Origin: Serendipita indica DSM 11827 | Taxonomy: Eukaryota; Basidiomycota; Agaricomycetes; Sebacinales; Serendipitaceae | Assembly (NCBI GenBank): GCA_910890315.1 | Contig: CAJVGD010000016.1 | Span: 372,001 to 436,000, forward strand | DNA: 64,000 nt | Direction of reading: 5' to 3' | Part shown: piece after piece, positions 10,858-21,315 of the stretch | Position numbering within the stretch: position 1 is the first letter of the stretch | Layout of the letters: every line of letters starts with the position of its first letter | Notes under the pieces: generated by a model | The model's database searches: none | What the model was told of the DNA's origin: nothing | The model's input: only the letters and a program-made list of their open reading frames with translations | Program-made: the position numbers and the translations under genes

Positions 10858-11579
10858 CGAAACAACTCGATATATAATCATGTTGCCTCGCCGGCAGGGA
10901 ACTCTCTACCACGCCTCGGTCTCTTGCTACATCGTCGATGTGCATAGACCTTCAAGTCTATTTCTATTGCGCGACTCTCCTCGCGTCTGGATGTGAATTT
11001 ATCGCGAGCAATAATATCCCGGGTTTCTCTTCGGTGGCTACGAGAGGAATTGACGTTGGGTACACCATTCTGGTCTCTCTGTTAGCCGCTTAGACCCTAT
11101 TGTCCGCCTGTCGAAGATACCTATGCTTCTCTTGCAATGAGTCGGCAGACTCTATTGCGACTCTTCAGGCGTTGAGTCCTGGCGGGCGAATGAGAGTATA
11201 TCTTCTCTAATTAATCAAGACGCAGCTCATAGCTTCTTATATACATGCTCGAACTGATGGTGACTAACCAGGATTAACTATGAGGCTATAGTGATTAACC
11301 CACGGAGAGCCTGGCTCCGCTGACAATGTGTCAGCCGTGCTTGCACTTACAACATATGAGATAACCTGGATCAAAGGGCGATGGCGGAGCTCGTCCTCAG
11401 CGTTGCCATAGTCAAACTCGCTCACCTTGGCAACGATGGCATGTGCGTTGGAGGGGATCACGGCCACACCATCGTAGTTGAGTATCAGATTCCCTCTCTA
11501 CTCTCGCCGGGCTACGAAGGATGACGAGCCCAAGCTTTCCTAAACCAATCTACTCCTAATCATACTCACTGCGCTGCAA

Positions 11580-11634
11580 GTTTGGACCCGACCATGTCGG
11601 CTGTTCCCAGGGAACACCTGGCAGAGTACCTCTG
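11580..11634 (+). repeat. degenerate repeat, copy 2
   Basis: This is the second copy of the block at 10803-10857, sharing TTGGACCCGACCA and the TTCCCA, GGA, CCTG and TACCTC anchors. It lies in a 65-codon open frame with no recognised function. Confidence 0.5.
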
Positions 11635-12247
11635 GTGGAAGTTCTCGCTACCTTCCTTTTTTGGTTTGGAGAAGGGTAAGGAAATGCGTTACGCATTCCG
11701 GCCGAGTTGCCTCGGTCGGGTATGTGGAAATCTTCTTACCGTCTGGTTTTGGACTCTGAGTTTCCATGTCCAGCGGTAGATATACCCACTAAAACCTCCC
11801 CCTCGACGGACTGCCCCCGTCGCCAGAGGTGCTTGTGCACCTCTGTTCTCGTTAGTTAAGTTAATGTAGCCTGGGTATGGGGGCCCCTGACTAAGATCAG
11901 AAGCGGAAGGTCGGAGGTATTCTCTCCGTGTCTGGGATCATTGCGAGTCTCCCCAGAGTTTCCGGATACTCTGGACCTTCTTTTCGTGTCCTGTGTCTTT
12001 GTAGAATGCTGATGAATTCCATTGTTTTGTGATGAGTTCTCGCTACCTTTCTAATCGGGCTCGCTTGCCGTACGCCCGTTGGTGGAACGGAGGCGAGTGC
12101 TACTCCCTGCTAGATCCCCATCCTCTGTGTACCTGAACCGACCAATCAACCCTCCATCTCCTGCAGCTGACTCGCCTCGTGTACAGCGGTGCAACAAGGT
12201 GCGATGAGACCGCGGAGCCTGACGACGACCCCACAACCCTCGCGGCA

Positions 12248-12254
12248 TATAAAT
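12248..12254 (+). promoter_or_regulatory. TATA box of RNase H-like gene 1
   Basis: TATAAAT lies 56 bp before the ATG at 12304. An upstream ATG overlaps this box and therefore is unlikely to be in the mRNA. The 25-bp block to its left (GGAGCCTGACGACG, then CACAACC) recurs before the second gene. Confidence 0.55.
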
Positions 12255-12303
12255 GCTCTGGTTTTGGATTTTTTGCCCATACATCTTGACTTGGAGCTAC
12301 GAT

Positions 12304-13218
12304 ATGATCACAGGGTTGCTCTCTTCTTTCTCGGTGTACTCGAGCGCGCGCTCCAGTTCTACTAGTTTTGCCTGTCCAAAGCTAACAGTGCCGGGTACCT
12401 CACCTGTACGTCCCTTATCTAGATCTATAGCCCACGTTACGACTCAAGATAGTCCGAATGAGCCCTTACCAAAGACAAACTACGATCCGGCCCCCTTATT
12501 GGACCATATTAATCGAATTCTCTCATCAGGCCGAGCATCCCAACAGACTCTCACTCAACTCGCGCTGGAGCTCATCACACCAGCGCACTATATTAGCTCT
12601 GGAAGGAGTCTTCTAGTCGACCTTTTATCACCCCTTCCAACAACGGCAAGTGGCGGTATGCTCAATGTTCCATATGTTCCGAAGGATCAAGCATTCACGC
12701 TCACGAGATCTATTACCAGCAATCTCCATTCATGGGCAGAGCTTCTCACCGACGGACAAACAAGGCTCACGGATCCAAGCCCCGTCGAGCTGTCTACGTG
12801 TGACAACAAAGTATACAGTGACGCAAGTACCCAGGGAGGCATTGGTATCGTTGTGGACAAACAGTGGTACCACTTACCCTGGCGTAATCCGCCATGCAAT
12901 ACCACAGGCCACGCTGAGGCCATTGGTTTGGAAATGAGCCTGGAGATTTTGATGATGGAGTATGGCCTACGCAATACGTATATCAAAATCTATTCGGATT
13001 GCGACGAGGTCGTCAATCTCTGGACGCACCGGAGGCCAGGAGCAGTGCATCGAGTTATTGATCCCGTGTTCGGGAGAATATTGCATAATCTCCACAATTC
13101 CAACTGTTGGATGGAATTGGAAAAGGTCAGGTCAGGTCGAAATATGGCGGACAACCCGTCGCGAAATAAGCCACCTGGCTGGGGCTATACGAAAGGTCAC
13201 TGGCCTGGTACTGTGTGA
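12304..13218 (+). CDS. RNase H-like protein of retroelement origin, copy 1
   Basis: A single uninterrupted exon of 304 codons ends with an RNase H fold. The four acidic positions are all present: YSDASTQGGIGIVVD, AEAIGLEMSLEIL, IYSDCDEVVNLW and NMADNPSR. This arrangement matches the RNase H module of retrotransposon pol proteins found in mushroom-forming fungi. I see no reverse transcriptase, integrase or terminal repeats nearby, so this is an isolated module. The frame looks whole, and it has its own TATA box and is tandem with a paralog at 13664. This makes a host-adopted gene at least as likely as a simple fossil. The N terminus is Ser/Arg-rich and hydrophobic and could be a targeting sequence. 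The start is chosen by its distance from the TATA box, which is the same in both copies. Confidence 0.7.
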   Translation: MITGLLSSFSVYSSARSSSTSFACPKLTVPGTSPVRPLSRSIAHVTTQDSPNEPLPKTNYDPAPLLDHINRILSSGRASQQTLTQLALELITPAHYISSGRSLLVDLLSPLPTTASGGMLNVPYVPKDQAFTLTRSITSNLHSWAELLTDGQTRLTDPSPVELSTCDNKVYSDASTQGGIGIVVDKQWYHLPWRNPPCNTTGHAEAIGLEMSLEILMMEYGLRNTYIKIYSDCDEVVNLWTHRRPGAVHRVIDPVFGRILHNLHNSNCWMELEKVRSGRNMADNPSRNKPPGWGYTKGHWPGTV

Positions 13219-13663
13219 TAATAGAGGCCCTTAGGAACTAACTTCTTGACTACATCATTGTATTCTCCGCAACCCCCTGATACTTGTCTATGTTATGCTG
13301 AGACGTCAAGCTGGCTCGCGAATTTGAATACAGAACGACCTAAAATCACATATATATTTTAAACGAGGTAGGGATGTCATTCGTATGAGCATCATGCTCG
13401 TCAAGTAGGGTAGAAGCGCAACGCAGACGCTCATCAAGCGGTTTCGTCCATTCAATGACTAAAATAACCATTCTAATTCGTATCTCACGCGCCTCGTTCA
13501 CATCAACCCACGAAACACGCCGTGAGAGTCTGGAGCCTGACCACGCCCACAACCTAGTGGTGTGCAGCGTCGTAGCTCTTGAACGTTCTACTGCTACCTA
13601 CTGCATATAAAAGGCCGTAGAATGGTCACTTGGCCACCACACATGGGCGCATTGCTCTTGACG
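13219..13663. promoter_or_regulatory. spacer and promoter between the two RNase H-like genes
   Basis: This holds the 3' flank of copy 1 and the promoter of copy 2. A block at about 13530-13558 (GGAGCCTGACCACG, CACAACC) resembles the block before copy 1. TATAAAA lies at 13606-13612, 58 bp before the chosen ATG. The duplication therefore carried the promoter with the gene. Confidence 0.5.
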
Positions 13664-14530
13664 ATGCGCCCTGGCTCACGAACGATAAAATTCTCCGGCG
13701 TGCATCCGCAGTCGACTCCCAGATTCACATCCACCTCCTCAAAAGCTATCATCGTCGCAACGACACCCGCGACTTCGATCGAAAATATACCAGCGCCGAC
13801 ATATGATCCGACAGCGACGTTTGATACAATTACTCGTATCCTATCCTCTGGAAGAGCGTCTCAAAAGACTCTGAACCGCATCGCATTGGACCTCATCACA
13901 CCAGCTCACCGACTCACGCCCGGCAGACTCCGTCTGGTCCATTTCCTCTCACCTCCTGCGTCAACGATCGGCGGTGGCATAGTCAACTTGGGTCGAGTCT
14001 CCTCGGGAGAAGAATTCAACCTTACGAAATCCATGACGGAAGACCTTTACTGGTGGGCGGGCACACTCACCAACGCACGACCAAGGCTCGCGTATCCTCC
14101 CGTCGTTGCACAACCAGTTTGTCCCAATGTCATATACTCCGACGCAAGTGGAAATGGAGGAGTCGGCGTCGTCGTCGATAAAACGTGGTTTCATTGGGAG
14201 TGGACCAAGACTCCCTGCGAGAACATGGTGCTTGGAGAGGCCGTTGCAGTCGAAATGGCCGTCTCTGTCCTCACGACAAAGTACAAAGTGAGAAACGTGC
14301 ACATTCGCCTTCGCTGCGATAACGACACGGTCATCGCTGGTTGGAAGAAGCCGGGAGATCTTTCCAGCACCGACTCGGTCTTTCTGCGACTTCTCCGCGT
14401 TCTCCACGAGTCTAATTGTTGGTTAGAGCTCGAAAAGGTTTCTTCAGCGCAAAATTTGGCTGATAAACCGTCAAGGGGCAAACAGCCTGACGGCACCTAC
14501 ACCAAGGGCACTTGGTCAGGCGAGATATAG
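13664..14530 (+). CDS. RNase H-like protein of retroelement origin, copy 2
   Basis: This is a 288-codon single exon, clearly paralogous to copy 1 across its length. Shared segments include ILSSGRASQ, LITPAH and NCWLELEKV (WMELEKV in copy 1). The RNase H acidic positions are again all present: YSDASGNGGVGVVVD, GEAVAVEMAVSVL, RCDNDTVIAGW and NLADKPSR. It looks whole. The N terminus (MRPGSRTIKF, then Ser/Thr/Arg-rich and free of acidic residues for about 35 positions) resembles a mitochondrial presequence. An ATG at 13622 lies only 10 bp from the TATA box and is less likely to be used. Function is unknown. As with copy 1, no other retroelement part is next to it. Confidence 0.7.
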   Translation: MRPGSRTIKFSGVHPQSTPRFTSTSSKAIIVATTPATSIENIPAPTYDPTATFDTITRILSSGRASQKTLNRIALDLITPAHRLTPGRLRLVHFLSPPASTIGGGIVNLGRVSSGEEFNLTKSMTEDLYWWAGTLTNARPRLAYPPVVAQPVCPNVIYSDASGNGGVGVVVDKTWFHWEWTKTPCENMVLGEAVAVEMAVSVLTTKYKVRNVHIRLRCDNDTVIAGWKKPGDLSSTDSVFLRLLRVLHESNCWLELEKVSSAQNLADKPSRGKQPDGTYTKGTWSGEI

Positions 14531-14686
14531 TCAGACCCTTTTTCATCTTCTTGGTTCAGATTATCCGTCCTGTAGACATCTAGTATTCGCGTATCAACTC
14601 ATTCTTTCCACTTTATCGAGATTGACGTTTTAGCAGTATATTATACGAGGTATTGTCCACGCAGTATCGAGAGTCCATGTGAGCGT

Positions 14687-15405
14687 CTACTGAGTCTTCG
14701 AGTTTGTCCTAGCCGCGAGCCGCTTGAGCGACTTTCGTTGCTGGAACCAGAGCCATAGGCAGGCGATAATGTCGATGACGGTGAGAATACTACAACAAAA
14801 GGTAAGCAATACTCTTTCCCAACTCGTGGATACATACACTACGAGGCCAATCAGAAAAGCGGAGACGCCCTCAATCCGCACAAGCAACTTCCAGACCGAC
14901 TTGCAGAGGATGGAGCCATACTTGCATTGACCAAGGAAGACTGTCCAGTTGTTCTGCCAAGCTATAAACTGTCAGAAAGAAATCTTAGCAAGATCCTATT
15001 CGGTTTACCTAGGAAGAATCCAACAATAGCATTGGCCGGGAGGAGAAGGAAGAGCTGTACCGCGGCACGGACAAGAGGTGGATTGTAGACTTCGACAAGC
15101 CAGAGACCGATAATGGCGGCGCTGTTGAGCCACGAGAAGAAGGCCTAGGCCGAGACGGACAAGACTGGCGTGAGCTCAGCGCCTTGGGGGTTTCCAAACC
15201 AGCATACCATCAAAAAGACGAATCCAGGCATGTTTCCAGTCGCATCGTCGCCTCCGGTGAGCTGACCTTGGGTGACGGGCGACATGACCCATCCCATAAG
15301 GCCCATAACAGCGCTCTCTGCGAGGAAGATGCCGAGATGGACGATGAGATAGTAGAGGGTAGAGTGCGCTGGAAGCCCAGGCCGAGGCTTTGGACCGATG
15401 CCCAT
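14687..15405 (-). CDS. four-helix membrane protein, unknown family
   Basis: Exon 1 runs down from ATG 15405 and begins MGIGPKPRPGLPAHS. Hydrophobic helices follow: YYLIVHLGIFLAESAVMGLM, then AAVQLFLLLPANAIVGFFLG in the second exon, FLIGLVV in the third and ILTVIDIIACLWLWF in the last. GT-AG introns with GTAAAC and GTATGT donors connect them. The protein ends with a basic tail (RKSLKRLAARTNSKTQ) at 14687. It is divergent from the PMP3-family gene, with a 375-bp shared upstream region. I do not recognise the family. A small ER or vesicle membrane protein is a reasonable guess from size and topology only. Confidence 0.72.
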
Positions 15406-15780
15406 GGTTTATGCCAGTCTTTTTTGTGGATAATACTACTTTCTAGAGTCTTCCAACACTTTCTAGTGCAGTATTTGCGTGAAATGAGTGAATGTTTCCG
15501 CTGACCGTCGTCGCAGGAGGGATCAACCTGTGCTACTGCCGCTTGGATCCAGACTTAGCGCGGCATTGAGGCCGCAGCGCTCGGCTTGTCCCTAAAAATA
15601 CACGGCAAATCAGTCAAACAGCAGAGGGTTGCGAATAATCTGCTCGGAAGACGCAGTTTGGCCTTCTTGTCCTCCACCGTCACCGACCGAACCCCCGCTG
15701 GGCCATCTCCCAGCCACTGTTACACTTGCCAGGCAGTCTTGGATTGCTTTTTGATCGCTCTCCGATTGAGAGCGTAGATC
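15406..15780. promoter_or_regulatory. bidirectional upstream region
   Basis: These 375 bp separate two divergent genes, the four-helix membrane protein and the PMP3-family gene. No clear TATA box is seen on either strand. Confidence 0.35.
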
Positions 15781-16960
15781 ATGTCGTCTCAACCACGGCC
15801 GCAAGAGCCGTCCCAGTCGTTTAGCACAAACCGACCGAATACGTTTACAAAGCTCGACCTCAAACCACGCAGATACCACTTCTACAACGTTCTTTTATTC
15901 ATATTTGGCACATTCTTCCCCCCGCTCGGTATGTCAGCATCCGACGTCTCGGCTGATAATTCGTGTGTGCGCAAACGCTGACCAGCAAGTGTAGCCGTTG
16001 CTGCTCGTTTTGGTATCGGCCAGGATTTCTGGCTGAATCTGCTCCTCACAATCTGCGGCTATATCCCCGGTAAGTCGTCGCTTCTCTCTGTCGTCCTCTT
16101 TCCTCATCCCTGCCCACAGGCCACGGCCACAATTTCTACATCCAGGTACGCCCACCATAAACTCCTATATATTATCTCTTACTCTGTCTAGAATATCCGC
16201 AACAATAAGAATCATCGACGGACACCCAAGTGGGCTCGCAGATACGGACTCGTCGACGACTCGGAGATTCGACGCAAAGAGGCGCGCTCACAGTGGGCAG
16301 GGCGGTACAATGACCGTCTGCCGCAGTCAACACTTGAAGGCCGTGAAGTCGAAGAAGGGCAGATCCCCGACCGCGAGCCCGAACAAGGCAGTTCCACCAA
16401 CGTGAATGGTACACGTGAAGAACGATTATGGGACTCTCATCGTGACGAGTCGTTTTATGGTCAGCGCCGTACGGGTAGTGGGAGCGTCAGTACGGGCAGT
16501 GGCGGACGCGCTGGACGGTGGCATTATCCGGCAAACTTTGAAGATACGGAAGTGGAGCAGCCGGCGAGTGGCAAGAAGAAGCGCGGTGGATTGCTTGGTG
16601 GGAAGAAGAAGAAGGATCGCTGGGAGCTGAGCGAGGATGCGCGCAGAGGTGCGCGTGTCCCCGATGGAGAGTACGTTGGCGAGCCACCAAAGAAGAAGAA
16701 GAAGACCAAGAGACGCAAAAAGGGTGGAGACGGTGTTGGGAATGACGACGATGTTTCGGCAAGTCTATTCTTTGGAGAAGTCCACACATCGACTAAACTC
16801 TTGATAGCGCACGACTAGCATATCTCGAAGCGATATCGAAGAACCGGAGGATCCTGTCGGCGGCTTATACGGTAACCGCGACCAGCGCACCTCGGCACCG
16901 GAAGACGCGACAACGAGAAAGGAACGTGCAGACCGCGAGCTATTTGAACATCAGTTCTAG
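15781..16960 (+). CDS. PMP3/UPF0057 membrane protein with long charged tail
   Basis: The N-terminal part is a PMP3 (RCI) proteolipid domain spread over three exons. It contains YNVLLFIFGTFFPPLG, then VAARFGIGQDFWLNLLLTI and GYIPGHGHNFYIQN, forming two membrane helices. Most family members are 50 to 60 residues. This one has a tail of about 230 residues with Lys-rich runs (GKKKRGG, KKKKKTKRRKK), as in the longer Sna-type fungal members. Family members help set plasma-membrane potential and ion tolerance. The last intron, 16759-16807, starts with GC (GCAAGT) rather than GT and has a perfect GACTAAAC branch site. Removing it gives a C terminus with ISRSDIEEPEDPVGGLYG, ending at TAG 16958-16960. 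Retaining it gives a short alternative end at about 16818. Confidence 0.88.
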
Positions 16961-17227
16961 TAGCAAAGTAGGGGCACTACAGAGCTCGTCTCTGTCTCGC
17001 ATGGACAGTACCATGCAGGCTGGCAAAGAAGAAGAACACAAACGGACCTTGGTTGGCACCTCTGGTTCTCCCAGGGCCAGTCCTACCCGGAATTGCATAT
17101 TGAGCTCACGTCACGCTTCTCCCGCCTCAGCTCATATGCCGCTATGTATTTCGGTTATAAAGATTTTATTTCGTAAGTGTACACCGAGTTGGTTCTGCCT
17201 TATTCGTACAGTCGAGTCTTGAATGAG

Positions 17228-18793
17228 CTATGAGGGGGTCCGAGGAGAGAGGTTTGCGTATGCGTATGCGTGTAACCCACTTATCGGTCGCGACAAGTCG
17301 AGTTTTGAGTAGGGCGGGGGGAGAGTGGTTTGGAGGGACGAGAAACGAGGAGGTGCACTCAGCCGGGCTTTCCTTGACTCTGTAGATAGTGCGCTCGATG
17401 GTGTGACTGGCAGAGACCCAGCGTCGTTTGGCGAACGAGAGGGTGAGTCCGTGGTCGTCGCACTTGTTGGGGATAGCTCGTGTCTCTGGTACGGACGAAT
17501 CATGTTCTCCAGGTCTGTATCGAGAGTGTGCCTCTTTCTTGATCGTACTCGGCCCCATAAGCGGCTTAGGGACGCAGAAAGGGAGCGCAAAGCTCGGACA
17601 TACGGCTCTCTCGCTTTTCGTCCAAAGCCCCAAAAGACAAGTAGATAGACGCCAGCAACTGAGCGGCCCAATAAGGCCGAGTAAATGGAACCTAAGGACA
17701 ATGGATTGATCTCGGAGGGGATCTCGCCGAGAATGGAGAGGCCCTTGCTGGACAGCGAGTATACGGTCTTTTGAACTTTGAGGACCTCTGAAAGCGATGT
17801 CGGTGGCTTGTGTATCGGGTCCTGGCTCATATATTGTATATGCATAAAGGGTTCCCTCGCAAGGAGAAGTCCGCCCATGGCAATGGCGAGGATCCGTCTT
17901 AGGAGTCGCAGGCGAGACATTGGTTCAAGCGAACCGGATTTGAATCGATCGATGGAAGAAACGGAAGAAGCGGGCGAGATCCACTGCTTCACGTTGCGAA
18001 AGCGCCACACGTTTGCGATTGCCATGACTGTAGTGTACACGTTAATGGGTCAGTTAGCCGCATCCATAATATCAACTCACTAGCGCATACAGAAGTGAAA
18101 CATGCAGGAATGATGAACACGAGGATATAATAGGCCGCAAGCGTTGGATACAACGGAGACGACCATAAAGGCCCAAAATTTTCGACAATTAAGAGACAGT
18201 GTCCTCCAAAGAGAGCTGTGGATCCGAATTATTACCTGAGGAGAATGCTTGGACTACTTGCCGAACATCATCCCTATGAGCGAGGCAAATCCTGCGACCG
18301 AAGCATCAATGATGTTTAGTCTTCTTCGCTGAATATTCCAGTATAAGTCAATAAATTATGAGATTATGTTGATCTTACATTGTCATGTAGGTAGACCACT
18401 CCATATGGCTCGGAGTAGATCCATAAAAGCCGGAAGCATCCTATAGTGTTCACACGTATGGCACACCCACAAGCAAGGGAAACTACGTGGGCTGGGTCAC
18501 ATGGCATGTCAGAAAGATCGAATTTTCAGTATTTTCCACTCACATACTCGTCCGTAGATTGGGATATCGCGTGCATGGCCTCGCCAGATAATCATATTGA
18601 TAGCATCGATGACAAGAGGGATAAGTAGAGGCATCACAGCGCATCTCAGTGCAAATAATTTCGTTCTCCAGAATACTGGAAGCACCAGGATGCAGCCCAG
18701 CAGACCAAACGCGTTCATGAGTGGCACATATGGGAACAACTGCGAGGCCGTAAATGGAGAATAATCTTTGACAAGGAACGGTTCAAAGGACAT
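17228..18793 (-). CDS. STE3-like pheromone receptor, copy A
   Basis: The first exon starts at ATG 18793 (MSFEPFLVKDY) and encodes two helices ending DAINMIIWRGHARDIPIYGR. The second carries NTIGCFRLLWIYSEPYGV. A third encodes RRRLNIIDASVAGFASLIG, and a fourth includes ENFGPL and FIIPACFTSVYA. The last exon has RLRLLRRILAIAMGGLLLA. It also holds the hallmark of STE3 helix seven and its cytoplasmic edge, VFWGFGRKAREPYVRAL, which corresponds to the family FFGFxxEAxxxY pattern. This is a class D G-protein coupled receptor. In basidiomycetes such receptors sense farnesylated peptide pheromones, and many species keep extra copies outside the mating-type locus. The Ser/Pro-rich tail frame is shared with copy B. 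No pheromone precursor gene was found nearby. The model looks whole. Confidence 0.75.
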
Positions 18794-19213
18794 GGTTAAT
18801 TTTACCTGTCAGCAGGCCCCGAGTGGAATGTTTTTATGTACACCATCCCATTGTTCCACAGTGGCTATTGATACCGGGCACCCGAATGGGCGGTGGTCAC
18901 AGTTCGTGCACGTTGTGAATTTCATATCGCATGCGAGAACAATGATCGCTTACCAGCCTCGCTCCAATGTGGGCAATTGACCGATCTCATTGTACTGTTC
19001 TATCCGCACAATACTGATTGGCATGGAAGGACAATACAAAAGAACCTCCATTGATACATCTGGTTCACTCAGCGCCAGTACTCTCTGGAATTGCATATCG
19101 AGCTTGCCCGGCGCCACGTTTGCTCGGTCTCAGCTCAATTCACAAGCGACTGGGTATTATACGGGTTTATTCAGAAGTGTACGCCGAGCTGCTTCTATAG
19201 GTCTTTGGTAATC
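18794..19213. other. spacer between receptor copies A and B
   Basis: This contains the duplicated 5' flank of copy A and the 3' flank of copy B. I looked for short frames ending in a Cys-x-x-x prenylation box on both strands and found no convincing pheromone precursor. Confidence 0.4.
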
Positions 19214-20775
19214 CTACAGCGGAGTCTTGGATGAGATCTGAGGGGAGAGGTTCGCATATGCCTGCAACCTCGCTCGTGACAAGTCGAGTTTTGAATAGGG
19301 TGGTGGGAGACTAGTCCGGAGGGACGAGAAACGAGGAGGCACACTCAGCTGGTCACTACCCGATTCTGTAGAAAGTGCACTCGATGGCATGGCCAGCGGA
19401 GGTCCAACACCCTTTCACGACCCCAGGGTTGAGTCGGTGGTTATTGAACTTGTGGAAGGACATAGCTCGTGTCCGTAGTATGGGTGGATCACATTCTCGA
19501 GATCTATATCAATGGTCGGCCTCTGACGTGATCGAACTCGGCGCCATAAGCTGCCTAATGGGCCAGAGATGCGAAGGAACGCTCGGACAGACGGCTCCCT
19601 CGCTGTCCGCCCGAAACCCTAGAACAGAAGTAGATAAATACCAGCGAGTGAGCGTGTGAATGATTCTGAACGTACTTCCTCCAAGCGTAATGGGCTGATA
19701 TCCGAGGGCATCCCACCGAAGATGGAGAGGCAGTCCTTCGACAATGAGTACACGGTTCTTTGGATGACCAAGATGTCTAAAAGCGACGTGGGTGGTTTGT
19801 ATATTGGGTTCCGGGTTAAGCCGAGCAACATTAAGGATGGGGACCTTGCAAGGAGGAGACCGCCAACGACGATTGCGAGAACCCGTCTTAGGAGCTGCCG
19901 CCGAGAGAATGGCTTTAATGAGCCACATTTAAATCCGTCGACCGAATCGACTGGCGAGATCCAGCGCCTTGTTTGGCGAAAGCGCCACAAGCAAGTTTGC
20001 GATTACCAGGACTTTAGACACATCAACAGCCTAGCCAGTCGTCCCGTAATATCGACTTACTAGAGTATACAGAAGTGAAGAAGGCTGGAATGATGAACAT
20101 AATGATCCGATGTACTACGAACGTGATGTATGATCGGGAGGTCGCCATAGGCCCGAAATTTTCGACAATGAAGAGACGTTGTTCTCCAAGGAGAGCTAAT
20201 TATTTCATTCAGCACATAAAGTAGAATTGCGGATCACTTGCCTAGTAAGAGCCCGAGGAGTAAGACCAACTCCGCAACTGTCGCATCTACGGCGTTCAGT
20301 TTCCTTCGCTAATTGCTCCAAAGTAGAGTAAATAAGCGCACGAGCATATTAAAATTACGTTATCGTGTAGGTAGATAACCCCATATGGCTCGGAAAATAT
20401 CCGTAGGCAGCCGAAAGCATCCTACAGTATTTGAACGTCGAATACCACCACAGACATAGGGAATTATAAGACCTATGTAATATCGTGTATAAATTTTGAC
20501 GATTTCCAAGTGAATTCCAACTTACATATTCGTCCGTAAATGGGGATATCGCGTGCATGACCTCGCCAGACAACCATGCTGATGGCGTTGAAGAGAAGTG
20601 GGATAAGCAGAGGTACCACACTACATCTTAGCGCAAACAGTTCCGGTCTCCAGAACACTGGAAGCACCAGGATGCGGCCTAACAGACCGAGCGCGTTCGT
20701 GAGTGGCACATACGGGAACAAGTGCGAGGCCGTGAATGGAATGTAATCTTCGACGAGGATTGGCTCAAGGGACAT
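19214..20775 (-). pseudogene. STE3-like pheromone receptor, copy B, decayed
   Basis: The copy aligns with A and C throughout, starting MSLEPILVEDY at 20775. Two disabling changes are visible relative to both neighbours. In exon 2, after GGATGCTT(T/C)CGGCT, copy B is one base longer before CCGAGCC, which breaks the frame that reads FRLLWIYSEPYG in A and C. In the last exon the Trp codon of the VFWGFG motif is TAG, at about 19632. The rest of the last exon stays close to A, including the tail frame (PSSALSTES, PPYSKLDLSR). This looks like a recently silenced gene. Read-through or a shorter product without helix seven cannot be excluded but would not make a normal receptor. Confidence 0.75.
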
Positions 20776-21315
20776 GTTTGCTCTACCCGCCGGATTGGCC
20801 AAAATGGTTTTTATGTACGCGCTCGCTCATTGTTGCGCCGTATCGCTGTGGCAGTATGTGGATACCGGAGACTTGAATGCGTTGTTATTACGGCGCGTAG
20901 ACGCTACTTCTTGGATTACAGGAGGGGCCCCCACGGATACCCAGCAGCAACCACAGACGTAAAGATGGCCCGCAACAAGAGAGTCTACTCACTAGATTCA
21001 CAAAGTGTATATCGTGGCCATATGATCCGTGCTTCAAATCCATACCCCAGCCCGTAGCATCGAACTACAATGGCACCACCGACCCTTCGCTCGCTTTCGT
21101 CCGCTATCGGACCACCTATTATTAAAGGGTCGAAAGCATGCATTCTCTGATAGGAATGTGATCTGGAGTTGTCTACCATTTCGCCACGGTCGCCTCCCAC
21201 GCGCCGTGCTCCAGTCCTCACTGGAAGTATTTGGGTGATGAAGATCTTCTTCATAAATGTACACTAAACTAATTCTACAAGTCTTTGGTAATCTTACAGT
21301 GGAGTCTTGAATGAG
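20776..21315. other. spacer between receptor copies B and C
   Basis: This contains the duplicated flanks of copies B and C. A few short open frames are present, none with a CAAX end or other motif. Confidence 0.4.

Larger units (their letters stand above)
10278..12303. other. 2-kb gene-poor region with a degenerate duplicated segment
   Basis: No complete gene is visible. A segment at about 10803-10857 recurs in diverged form at 11580-11634. Translated, both read LDPT-x-S-x-x-P-[KR]-E with similar spacing, so they look like two copies of one old coding fragment. The right end holds the promoter of the first RNase H-like gene. Confidence 0.45.
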
